A stretch of DNA of 64,000 nt from Galeopsis tetrahit (Eukaryota > Streptophyta > Magnoliopsida > Lamiales > Lamiaceae): positions 74,282,670-74,346,669 of the forward strand of contig OY776128.1 of assembly GCA_963675135.1 (NCBI GenBank), read 5' to 3'. Each line of letters opens with the position of its first letter. Positions within the stretch are counted from its first letter, which is position 1. The notes under the pieces are model-generated. The model was not told the DNA's origin, made no database searches, and saw only the letters and a list, made by a program, of their open reading frames with translations. The position numbers and the translations under genes were made by a program. Of the stretch, positions 8,539 through 19,811 are shown piece after piece.

Positions 8539-11500
8539 ATGGATAGCTTCAGAAAGGCTTATGGCGCTCTTAAGGACTCTACCCAGGTTGGCCTTGCAAA
8601 GGTCAATAGCGAGTTCAAGGTACGTAAATTTCTTATGATTAATTAATTAAATTGTTGCATATATTTGATATATAAAATTTATAAATTTGTTTCGTAATTT
8701 AATTGTTGCAAGGATTTGGATATTGCAATAGTGAAGGCCACCAACCATGCCGAATGTCCCCCCAAGGAACGTCACGTTAGAAGTGAGCCCCATGTATTTT
8801 CATCATTTTATCGATATACATATATACGTATTTTTCTTGATAAAATTCATTCAAGGATAGATCCATGATGTTAGAAGAATTAGCACACTTCATTTTCATG
8901 ATTTTTAGGATCTATAATTTACAACATTTCTATAATTTAATCATGTATTTTTATATTTTTGCAATTTGATATATATTTATAATTATTAATTGTAGGGATA
9001 TTTGCAGCAGTGTCGATTTCATGTCCTAGAGCTGATGTTGGGTATTGCATTCATGCACTTACAAAAAGATTGCATAAAACACGCAGCTGGATCGTAAGTA
9101 ATTGAATTTTCAATTCTTAATAATTAACTAGAAATTAATTAATTAAATTCAGTAATTAATTTGTGTTAATTTGATATGAGCAGGTAGCCATAAAGAGCTT
9201 GATAGTGTTTCATAGGATATTAAGAGAAAGCGATGCAAGCTTCAAAGAAGAGCTAATGCAAATATCTAGAAGAGGTCATATATTTCTAATATCCAATTTT
9301 AAGGACGATTCGAGTCCTCTAGGTAAATTCTTCGTTCAAATCGATCCCAATTAATTTCCGACTAGGTTGTGATTTTATCTGCAATTAAATCTTTTTTTAC
9401 CATGTGTGAAGCTTGGGATTGCTCTGCTTGGGTCCGAACATATGCGCTCTTTCTCGAGGAAAGACTCGATTGTTTTAGGAACTTGAAATACGATATAGAA
9501 TCAGACCGGGCTCTTAAAAAATCAGTTTCTGGACAACAAAATAAGGTATTATAAATTCTAGTGTTTCGTCTATGTTGGTCAGCAGGACACTACTCAGTAC
9601 CTCTCTCTCTACAAGTTTGGACTTTTAGATGAGACGGAATTTTTTCATAGGGTACTGAGTAGTATCATGTAGGGTAATATAAAAAAGAAAAAATAGTGAG
9701 AATGAATTAGTTAGAATTCCAAACTGCAGGAACTGAGTAAGATTCAATTATTGAATGGTAAGGAGCTGTTGGAACACCTACCTGCATTGCAGCAACTTTT
9801 GTATCGCTTAGTTTGTTGCCAGGTAATTATATTCCTCAATATTATTACCTATGTGTCTTGCATTTTTTTGGTTTCATTTTTTATTTTTTATGTTCCACTA
9901 AATTGAATTTTTGCTTATGATATACACAACAGGGGAATAATGTCTATTTAGACTAGTAACTTTAGGGGTTGTGTTTTAAATACAACAATTTTACGTGTCT
10001 GTGAATGTAGGATATTAAATTTATAAATGTAGGACAATTAAGTCCGAATAAGCTCAAATCGGACTGAAATGTCATGTGGGTTGCACAATTGCCCTACATA
10101 TACAGATTTTTAAAATTCAGTGTCATACATTCTCATGCCCGTAAATTTGTAAATGTAGGACAATCGTGCAACTAGTGATTGAACCCGATTTGGGCTAATT
10201 TGAGTTCAATTGTCCTATAATCGTGCAACTTAGTATTTTGATTAATATATTGTTTTTCCTCCGATTAATTCTCTAATAGCATGCATATCTAATTATTGAA
10301 AACATTTCCAGCCTGAAGGATCAGCTCGTCACAATTTTCTTGTCCAGTATGCCTTGGCCATGGTATGCCAATTTTTTAATCAAAATATTAAAAAATTCTC
10401 TATGTATGTTATTTTTTTAATTTATTCTATGTTATTATAAATTATTCTAGGTGGTGAAAGAGAGCTTCAAAGTATATTGTGCTATCAATGATGGGATTAT
10501 TAATTTAGTAGACACGGTAGGTATATGAATTGAAGAAAAAAATAAAAATTTAAAAAATCCTAGTATTAATTAATTTTTTTATCCTCTTTTTCAGTATTTT
10601 GATATGCCGAGACACGAGGCAGTGAGGGCTCTTGATATTTACAAAAAAGCTGGGCGACAGGTTTATTAATTGATGTCACAATTTGCATTTATTTATTTAT
10701 TTAGAAATGATTAACTGATTTTTTATTTTATTTTGTCTTGTTTTGTTTTGTGTAGGCAGATCATCTTTCTGATTTTTACGACTTCTGCAGAACTTTGGAT
10801 CTTGCTCGGACCTTTCAGTTCCCTGTTTTAAGACAGGTTTTTTTCTCTTTAGATATCTCGGGATTTGGATCGTCTGTTATGTTATGTACGACAATATCAG
10901 TTGTATTTGTACTGTAGCATAACAGATGATCCAAATCCCATATTTGATAATTAGTAAGGCTTAATTAATTCGATTTATTTTTGCAATTAAAAAATCGATT
11001 TAATTATTTTTAATATTCGGAATGATCAGCCTCCTCCCTCATTTCTTGCAACCATGGAAGAATATATAAAGGAAGCTCCTCAGGCTGGTCTGCCTCTCCA
11101 AATAGTAAGAAGTTCTCTCTCATTGTCTTTTGATACGGAGTAAATTTTTTACTCATTTCACACAAATATGAATGAATTGCTAATGATGCTGAATTTATAC
11201 TAATATGTTGTGCTTTGCTAGAATTCTTTTAATATTGGGTTAATTGTAGATAGAATCCCATTTACGTTTCGATTATGTTGGAATGTCTTGAACCCTGACA
11301 CTGAATTTGTCGGGGGTCTCGTTGTATATTGAGTTTGAGTTTTGCTTTCTGTTTTGAGCTTATTTCTAGGACCGCTCTTTAGATTAGTGAGGGAATAGAA
11401 GTCAATTTAGTCTCATAACTTTCTACGTTTTTTGAAATGGTCCCAAAAAAGTTTAATGTACCAATTTAGTCCCATTTTTTTTTCAATTAGTTTTGTTTTG

Positions 11501-13987
11501 GTCCCAAAAAATTTTAATGTGATTGCAAAAAAATGGGATTAAATTGATACATTTAACTTTTTTGGGACCAAAACAGAACAACTTGCCAAAAAAATGGGAC
11601 TAAATTGGTAAGTTTAACTTTTTTTGGACCATTTCAAAAAAAAGTTGAAAGTTATGGGACTAAATTGACTTATATCCCGATTAGTGAGTATATTTATTGT
11701 ATCTCTAATGTTAATCTAGGGTAAATCTATAATCGTGAGTATATTCATTATATCCCGATTAGTGAGTATATTCATTATAATAAAACGAAATCCTCTTTTT
11801 TTGCTCATGTACGTAGCTAACACATTGTTTCAACAATAGGAGTATCAAGAGACGAAAGAAGAAGAAATAGTTGAAGAAGAAGTTGTAGAAGAAGAGGTGG
11901 AACAAGTTGAAGAGGAAGAAAAGATAGTTGAAGAGGAAACAAGTGTGTCGGAAACTATACAAGAAAACGATCAATCAGTATTCCCTGCGCACGACCCTAA
12001 TGATCTCCTCGTAAGTTGTCTTCTCGTATATGTGCTCTATTTTTTCGGGTAAAAAACATAAAACCTCCGAATGTTTGATAAAATATATGCGAAACTCTCG
12101 TGTATTTTAATTATTAATTGCACGAAACCCATGTGTTTAATAAAAGTATGCATGAAATCCCATCAATGTGTATTTTTTTGTTCATACAACAAAGGACAAT
12201 TATGTAAGTTCATGCTTTCTTGTAATGTTGTTAGTGTTCTTTGAACAACTGGAATTCCGTGCATATTTTTAGCAAACTTAGGAGGTTTTATGCAATTAAT
12301 TAAACACTGGGACGTTTTGTGCATATATATTTTATCCAACGTAGGGGGTTTCAAGTTTATAACATCTTACAATATATATGTATCTTTTATTGCAGGGTTT
12401 AAACGAAATACACCCACACGCCCTACAATTAGAGGAAAGCAACGCATTGGCACTTGCTATTGTTCAACCCGGTAACTTTCTTAATTTCTTCAAATTCGAC
12501 AAGTTTTGCAGAAGGATGTCGATAGAAGTCAACTTAGTCTCATAACTTTCTAACTTTTTTTAAATGATCCTAAAAAAGTTAAATATACCAATTTAGTCCC
12601 ATTTTTTGCAATTTGTTCTGTTTTGGTCCCAAAAAAGTTAAATGTAATTGCAAAAATATGAGACTAAATTGGTACATTTAACTTTTTTGGGACTAAAACA
12701 GAACGAATTGAAAAAAAAAATTATGGGACTAAATTGGTACATTTAATTTTTTGGGGACCAAAACAAAACCAATTGCAAAAAAATGGAACAAAAATTGATA
12801 CATTTAACTTTTTTGGGACCATTTCAGAAAATGTTGAAAGTTAAGGGACTAAATTGACTTCTATCTCGGATTTTTTTATATAGCAAGAATTTTGATCATA
12901 TTGCATTGCACATAGAGCTGGGAATTAAATTCTCTTTAGCACGAATTAGGCAAAAAAATCTCAAATTAACTGATTCATGGAAACATTTTGCAGGCAATGA
13001 CCCCCTGTCGAGTTATGATGCACTAAGCCAAATTGGAAACACGTCCGGATGGGAGTTGGCACTAGTAACCGCCCCAAGCAACACCAGCAAGCCCCAAGTC
13101 GCGCAATCTAATATGGTAAAAAATCAATTTAAGCTCATAACTCTTTAATGATCCCTTTTTAGTCCTAAAGTCGTCGAAATTGAAAGGACGACGTCGTTTT
13201 GAGACATGTTTTAGGCACGTGCATAACTTTTGCATTTAGGTAAAAGGTCCCCAAAACGATGTCGACAACTCTGGACCAATATTGAACCAATTAAGGAGCT
13301 ACGAGATTAAAATATTATCTTTTTTAAATATATCTTAAATATTAGAAAATTAAAATTCCACGGGCAAAAAAACTCGTTAGTCAAATTTGGATGAGTCATA
13401 GAAATAATATTACTTGTTTACCCCTAACATTTTTTATTTTAATTTTTGCACATGCATTTAGTATCTTTTTGATACATTTTGCACGCATAGTAGTACAATA
13501 TTGCACAAGAGATTGTCTCGATGAATTAATATTAATTCATCATCATCATCAGGCTGGGGGTTTCGACAAGTTGTTGCTCGATAGCTTGTATGAAGACGAC
13601 GCAGGTCGGAGACAGCTGCACCTCCACAGCCGCGGATACAGCTCAGATTACACCTACGGCTATGATCAATACGGAATGGCCCCTCAAAACAACGCATTTG
13701 ACCCATTCGCCGTGTCAAACGCCATTGCGCCCCCAAGAGATGTACAAATGGCCATGATGTCCCAGCAACAACAAATGGTCATGCAACAACAACAACAACA
13801 ATATCAGATGATGATGCATCATCAACAACAACAACATCAGCATCAGAACATGATGATGATGGTACCACATAATCCATACACATCTCAATATCCTCAACAA
13901 CAAATGCCAGCACCCAACCCATTTGGAGATCCATTCAGCTTCCCACAGAGTTCAATGCCACAACATGGAAACCATGCTTTGCTTTAG
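8539..13987 (+). CDS. ANTH-domain clathrin assembly protein (AP180/CALM type)
   Basis: Endocytic adaptor expected to bind PI(4,5)P2 and clathrin/AP-2 at the plasma membrane or trans-Golgi. Fifteen coding exons join in phase: 8539-8619, 8713-8782, 8996-9093, 9184-9322, 9412-9545, 9730-9822, 10312-10362, 10451-10516, 10595-10660, 10756-10836, 11030-11104, 11840-12010, 12396-12471, 12994-13115, 13553-13987, giving 585 residues. The N-terminal ~310 residues are the ANTH domain, starting [20 protein letters not shown]. The lipid-binding signature is visible as K35-A-T-N-H and PKERH (44-48). Residues 319-375, a single exon, are acidic (Glu/Val-rich). The C-terminal exon has the conserved [13 protein letters not shown] stretch, DPF motifs, a Gln/Met/His-rich run and an NPFGDPF motif near the end, all typical adaptor-binding peptides. 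It resembles Arabidopsis PICALM-type proteins such as At5g35200. Introns 11, 13 and 14 carry short transposon-like repeats. Confidence 0.93.
11392..11678. mobile_element. MULE-type MITE in intron 11, 10-bp target duplication
   Basis: Terminal inverted repeats read GGAATAGAAGTCAATTTAGT on the left and GGGATATAAGTCAATTTAGT on the complement of the right. The interior is a series of paired tagtccc/gggacta modules. The element is flanked by perfect copies of gattagtgag (11382-11391 and 11679-11688). A 9-11 base duplication is the mark of Mutator-like transposition. 287 bases, no coding capacity. Confidence 0.85.
11700..11785 (+). repeat. Local tandem duplication next to the intron 11 MITE
   Basis: The phrase gagtatattcattata occurs twice, at about 11737 and 11764, separated by tcccgattagt. 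It appears to be a small duplication including the right flank of the MITE. Confidence 0.5.
12524..12868. mobile_element. Related MITE in intron 13
   Basis: Same family as 11392-11678. The ends gatagaagtcaacttagtct and its partner agggactaaattgacttcta pair, and the interior repeats the ttggtacatttaac...gttaaatgtacc modules several times. The flanks (ggatgtc left, ggatttt right) are at best a decayed duplication, so the boundaries are approximate. Confidence 0.65.
13155..13320. repeat. Short inverted-repeat element in intron 14
   Basis: gacgacgtcgttttg near 13190 pairs with caaaacgatgtcgac near 13252. The outer segments ctcataactctttaat and attaaggagctacgag are weakly complementary. It probably marks another degraded short DNA transposon. 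Confidence 0.4.
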
Positions 13988-14540
13988 ATGTTGAATCTTG
14001 TTTCTTTTCCCTTTTTTCTTCTTCTTTATCATGAATTTGGATCGGTAGGTGTTCTTCAACTGTAACAATATCATTTTCTTTTTATTAATATAGTCGTCAT
14101 TCTTGTGTGCACCAGTGGTATGTCATGCAACTGGTGTAACTAATATTGTTCAATATAAATTAAACAACTCATAACGTTTCCCTCGGCCTCTTACTTAATG
14201 TTACATTTCCTAAAAATGAAATAAAGCAATCATCGTCCATTTAACAAAATCCCTCAAACATGAGTCTATTCCAACGACACTCTACAGCGCTATCGATGAG
14301 TTTGAGGCTAGAGCCTCTGGAGTTTTCACCGTCCATTCGTCATCAGGGCTTGACAATGAGATGGACATCATCGCCAAGTACAAGGGACGATGGTGCGATG
14401 ATTTTGATCCCCAATAGACCAGTGATCTTGATTTTGGCTAGCTTTTTCGGATTTTTAATCGGTTTGGTTGGTCGGTGGAATTTCAGGGGTGTTCCTTTTT
14501 TGTTGACACCCCGACCTCAGGTTCAGATTGTGAACTTATG
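13988..14540. other. 3' flank of the ANTH-domain gene
   Basis: The first part is the likely 3' untranslated region. An open frame at 14260-14541 (+) has no recognised motif and lies in an intergenic position. I do not support it as a gene. Confidence 0.4.
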
Positions 14541-14544
14541 ACTT

Positions 14545-14832
14545 TAGAGCATGTTTGTTTTGGGATGGGAAATCCGGATTTGGGATTTTGAAACTCCACC
14601 CTTGTTACACTTTGGAATTTTGATTCAAGATTTTAAAATTCCACCCTATAAATACCTATAAACCCTATAAAAGTCAACCCTATAAATACCTACAAACCAC
14701 CTATCAAACCTATAATCCTATACTATAAAGTTAAATCCTACCCTACATAAATCCCAAAACAAACACAAAAAGCATTAGAATTTTGAAATCCGTATTTTAA
14801 AATCCTCAAAATCCCAAAACAAACATGTCCTT
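14545..14832. mobile_element. Non-autonomous DNA transposon, GCATGTTTGTTTTGGG ends
   Basis: gcatgtttgttttgggat on the left pairs with atcccaaaacaaacatgtc on the right, and sub-terminal gggattttgaaa pairs with tttcaaaatcc-type sequence. Flanking ctttaga and cttaga look like an imperfect target duplication. A diverged relative is at 21392-21816. Confidence 0.6.
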
Positions 14833-15935
14833 AGATCTTTTCTTTTTCTTTTAATACACAACCTTTATTCTTCTTCAAACATCTCTAAATTAGATAAAAT
14901 ATCATTACTTGTCTCACACTAACAACACACTTTCCCCAATAAAGTAGAAATTTAGGACCATACCACCATTCTCAAAAAGTAAATTCCAAATTAAAACTCG
15001 TGTAAATAGTAAATGTCTTATTTCAGTTTATTGTTTCATCTTATATTCGATTATGTTTACCAAACAACCTCAAAAAAAAAAAAAAACTATGTTTACCAAA
15101 AGATCTATTTGTATAATCACCTACTCTGTTTCTCTTAATGGCTCTCTCTCAACATATTCATACAAGTTTGTATGTAAAATAACACACATACTTTAATAAA
15201 TAATAAGTATTGTTTTGGTTACATATTAAAATGGTATATATATAGAATGTAGCAGGTTATTCACAAAATCTATAATTTCAAAGTATGAGTAAACCAAACG
15301 ACCAGTACGCCTTTTAGCACCTAAGACAAAAAAATTATAAATAAAAACTCTTTTTATTATATAAATTTTTTATGGCCATGTTAATATTTTTGTGTGTAAA
15401 AGGTGTGCTTATCACAATGATATAGTCAATATAGATAATAAGTGTATATGTATAGAGTCAAGAGGAGAAGTGAACTCAAAATTATTTTTGTCTATACTAA
15501 TGGGAGACCGTGCAAGTTATCACAAATGTTGTGTGAAACAAAAAAAAATCAGAAATTTGTAATTAAAAATTAACAGTTCAACATTTAGTTTGATTCGAAG
15601 TTTGAATTTATTAATATTTTTTTATATTTCATATAATTACAATTTAAATTATATATTTACTTGTTCTTTGATTTATAAATTAAATATACATATAAAAAAA
15701 TGTATACTTTGAATAATAGACTTAATAATCAATGCGAAGCTTGTAAACTTAAATTTAAATAGAATAAAAGAAATGTATCAATCTGAATATTTTAAATATC
15801 TATAATCTTCCATTTAATAGTAATAATTAATTAATATGTCTAAAAATAATGTATATATTTATTGAACAAATATCGCACACCTAATATATAGGAATAAGAG
15901 TATTTCACCGAACTTTCCCGTCTCCTTTATCCACA
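14833..15935. other. Intergenic, AT-rich
   Basis: No gene, no paired repeat ends and no RNA gene seen between the transposon at 14545-14832 and the promoter of the next gene. Confidence 0.5.
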
Positions 15936-15940
15936 TTCAT

Positions 15941-15950
15941 ATATATAAAT
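15941..15950 (+). promoter_or_regulatory. TATA box of the 173-residue protein gene
   Basis: atatataaat, followed by an A/C-start region and a CT-rich leader (about 15965-16050), lies about 105 bases before the start codon. The arrangement is that of a typical plant TATA promoter, with transcription expected to begin near 15975. Confidence 0.55.
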
Positions 15951-16052
15951 CCCTTAGCACGCAATTTCCTCCATTCTCTCCTTCCTACAAACCAATTTTT
16001 TTCCCTTTTTCTTCCAATTTCCTCAATCTCTCTCTCTCAATTAACCCCTCTG

Positions 16053-17864
16053 ATGGCCTTGTCTCGAATTCTCTCGCAATCCTTGACACGATCCTCCCTC
16101 CGCCCCTCCACCGCCTTGTTCAGCCGCCACCGCTCCAACAAGATCCACCACGCTCAGCTCATCGAAGCGGAGATCGATTCATCCTCACCGTCGGATTCGC
16201 CCGAGGCCACCGAGGTCATCAATTTCGGTATAAAGAAGCTCGAGGACGCCATCCACAGCATCATCGTGCGCCGTTCCGCACCCGATTGGCTCCCTTTCCT
16301 TCCCGGCTCTTCCTATTGGGTTCCCCCTCGCCCCTCAGCTATGCGCTCTTCCCAATCGCATTCAGCCACGGGCTTGGTCGAGGCCCTAGGCAAATTTGCC
16401 TCTACGCGTAGGGATCTTGGTGCGGCGGTCGATTTGTTTTCGGAGGATGAACACTTGGCCCTGACTTCTTCCAAGGGTTGGCCTTCAGCTGCTTTTTATA
16501 TCGAAGGTAACAATTGGCGATCCCTGCCTCTGCCTTCTGCGTGTTTTGATCAAAATATTGGTATTCAAATGTTTTGATTGTGGTGATCTTCGTAGGTTAT
16601 TCTGAATTTAGGCGTTTTTCCAGATCTAGATTGGTGGATGAGTGGTGAATTTTCAATTTTAAGATTGTTGCTTCTCTTTCATTTAATCATGGGTGGGCAG
16701 AGAAGGTGTCTTTTGACTTTGTGTTTTGTGCTAAAGCCGTAAAATGGATTGATGGGGTTAAATACGATTGACATATGACACGATTTGTAGTATCTGTCGT
16801 TTATATGATCAAACAATGATATTTTGGATAATTATGGTTCCTCCACGATTTTGATTACTCTTTTTTTGGGGGGTAAAATGAAAATGATATCTGGAAAACG
16901 ATTATGATGACTTGTGGTTATGGTAAAATTGGAAGAGTTTAAATTCTCTGAGGATGACATTCATATCAGAACACAATATGTTCTTTCTGATGGAAATTTT
17001 ATGTGTCCATGACTTTGAAATGCAAACAGGAGACGTTTTTCATTCATAGATTGTGTTGGGAATCTTGAACCATTCTGATTTACTACTCATAGTAGTGGAA
17101 GTGGACTACTTTAAAATTAATCTGAATCATTCAGAATTGGTAAAAGAGTTAAAGAAGTGAGGCGCTTGCAGAGAATGCAGGGGCTGGAAGCTGTGATTAT
17201 ATATACATCCAATGAAAGATTGGACAAGGGTATGGATCTGCTAAGGATGGATTACAAGAAGCCACTTGATTTTTGGACATTTGTTTTTGGGTTAAAATAT
17301 GCATTAGAAAAAAAATAAAAAACCATTCTTTCTTCCCCAAAGGTCAAGGTCCATCCACCCACAAAAGAAGTCTAAAGTTTAATATTATATTTTTTTTATA
17401 AAGGTGGTTGTATGTTGACTTGACTAAATTATTATCATGTGGACCATGTGAAAACCTAAACAGCTAAACTTAATAAAAACTTACTACTGACTGTTTGAGA
17501 CTTTGAGGTCTAAGATCTCCGGTTTATGAAAGCTTCATTGGTGCCATTTCACACTCGTACATGTGCTTTTACCGTAATTGTATTAACCCGCTTCTTGTAA
17601 GATCTAATTTCATGTTCTCACCGGCTTACTAGGCATACATGTATATAATGGAAACTGTCTAGAGTGTATTTTGCTTATAAATTGTTTATATTGGTGTTTC
17701 TATGTATTAACATAATTCTGTGATATGATAAATGATGTCTGGAACTTCTAATTACTGTCTTTTTATTTTAAAATCTTATGCTTTTTGACAATGCAGGGAC
17801 TTTACCCAATCAAAATAATGAAGATGAAGCAAAACTATCTAACTCTGAGGATGAGGAAGAATGA
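16053..17864 (+). CDS. Short, probably mitochondrial protein of unknown function
   Basis: Two exons, 16053-16506 and 17797-17864, join in phase across a GT-AG intron to give 173 residues. The start MALSRILSQSLTRSSLRPST is rich in Arg, Ser, Leu and lacks acids for about the first 30 residues, as expected of a mitochondrial presequence. The middle holds INFGIKKLEDAIHSIIVRRS, then APDWLPFLPGSSYWVPP, a Trp/Pro-rich block I associate with a conserved plant family of uncharacterised proteins. The C terminus, encoded by the tiny second exon, is acidic (ending EDEEE). GC content of exon 1 is far above the surroundings, supporting real coding. No enzymatic motif is visible. Translation without splicing would run on to 16577; the in-phase acidic second exon makes the spliced model more likely. 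Confidence 0.8.
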
Positions 17865-18750
17865 AGAGTAGAATCCGTCAGAATCAATCTCCAGGTTGAG
17901 TTGATAACCCTTTCAGTACATTTATGCTGACTATATCCTTAACAACATAACTAGTACTCCCCACTCTATTAACTGGGAGGCTGCTCTCTCCCCTTCCCCC
18001 CAACCGAAAATTCTTTGTTTACTTGTCACCATTGAACAGTTTCTGCCAGCATCAGTAAATGAAGCACACACGAATGCTCATGCCTGTATATAGACTTGGG
18101 GTGAAAAATGATTTGTTTGTTTTGAGATGAGATTTTCCAGAAGACTTTTGGAAATGCTGTCGTGTATAAAATGCTTAGAAAGGGTGAATGCATATATTTA
18201 TGTACTGGGGGGAAGAATTGGATATGGGAAGTTCACAAGAAAAGGGTAAACCGTATAACAATTAAACATAGTATAGTCAAGTCCACCCACAAGTCAATTT
18301 CATTCCTGCTAGTCTCCTTCAAGTCAACGTGGTTAGATTGGTCTTATGAAATCTACTCCGTGAGACTAACTCAACTCCTTGCGAAAAACAATATGTACAC
18401 ACACAAATATATTGAAGTGAATTCCTTCTTTCTTACCCAAAATTTATTTAGTAATACAGGAGTTTGGCCAGTGTGAATATTTGAATATCGAGAGAAGAGA
18501 AGAATGTAAGAGGAGAAAGCAGAAGTGGAAAAAGGGGAAGCGGATACGTTTGTACAGATGGATCGTTGATAAGAGTTGCTTGCTTGAGATGAAGTTCATT
18601 TCACATGGTTCCTTCCAATCGTAGTCACCCATTAGCTAATTCTGCCTCGGCAGAGACTGTATATAATCGAACCTTTGTTACTGTGGCCATCGGGTGGTGT
18701 TTATCTTGTCTGTAATAATTAATGAATATAATGCATTCCTTATTTTCGCT
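17865..18750 (+). other. Likely 3' untranslated region and downstream DNA
   Basis: Downstream of the stop there is a plausible further splice or long 3' UTR (a cag at about 17894). Frames at 18162-18476 (+) and 18444-18632 (-) overlap each other and show no motif, so they are left out as genes. Confidence 0.4.
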
Positions 18751-19700
18751 TATGTGACTGAAGATATTGGTTGGTGCTTGGCTATTTAATTAACATATGA
18801 ATCATTTGCGCGATTTGAATGATGATTCATTCTCTTTGCTTTGGTGTGCATTGGATCATTATTACCTATTTCTTCCCATTCCATGTGTAAGATTGCATTG
18901 CCAGTTGTGATGTACGTACAGTATTTAATAAAAATGGTAATGAATTTTATGAAAATTTACTATAGGGAAGATGAATAAATTAGTATTTTGATGGAACATC
19001 TACGTAAAATAATTTGAAAATTTGATGGGATGGGATGGGATGGGATAGGACATTCATGGGGGTTGTGCCAAGCTTAAAAACAAAGTTCTTGATGTGGAAA
19101 ATGAAGATCTTTGAAATTTTCTTTTTATATGGAAAAGAATGATTGTCTTGAATATTAATTCAAGGTACAAATCGTGTGATAAATGAAAATTTATAAATTT
19201 ATAGATCAAACCTAAGAATGATAAATATATTAAAATTAGTAAGTATTTTGTGATTAATGGCCCATAACTATAAATTCATCGTTTGTCTAATGTAACGCCA
19301 GTTTGTTATGATGAAAAATGAAATATACTTGATTTAAATAGGTTTCACGGCTCATATCATACAAATATCATGTAAACTGTACTAATGGTTATATACGAAA
19401 AATGAGTATTTGTTTAATTTATCCGTTTAAAATGGAAATTAAAATTAATTAACCTTCCTTCGTCTACTTATTTTTCATCCATAAGTTACCAAATTATTAG
19501 AGAAAATCCAAAAGTAATTTTCGGAAATTTCCTTCCACGTATATTTTTACAAAAAAACATTGTACATTCCACATCAGAAGTTGTACTTCGTCGTGCTTCA
19601 TGGCCCTGCAATTCGAAGGTTGCATGCGTGGCACGATCTGATTGGACAGGGCGCCAACGACACGTATTTCTTGCAATTTCCTCTATTAAAAAAATAAATA
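18751..19700. other. Intergenic interval with a pentamer repeat
   Basis: A short tgggatgggatgggatgggat microsatellite is at about 19026-19050. An AAAT/TAAA run at about 19689-19712 may act as the TATA region for the following gene. Nothing else seen. Confidence 0.45.
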
Positions 19701-19811
19701 AATAAATAATTTATATGTAGCGGAGAAAGTGAAGCAATGGTTAGGGATTCAATTGAAAAATCTCCCTAAATTACAAGCACTGCTCTGTGGATCTTCAAGC
19801 TAGAATCTGCA

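Noticed and set aside
13391..13987. 198-residue frame as an independent gene
   Set aside because: Its first 54 codons are intron 14 of the ANTH gene; the true exon starts at 13553 after a cag acceptor.
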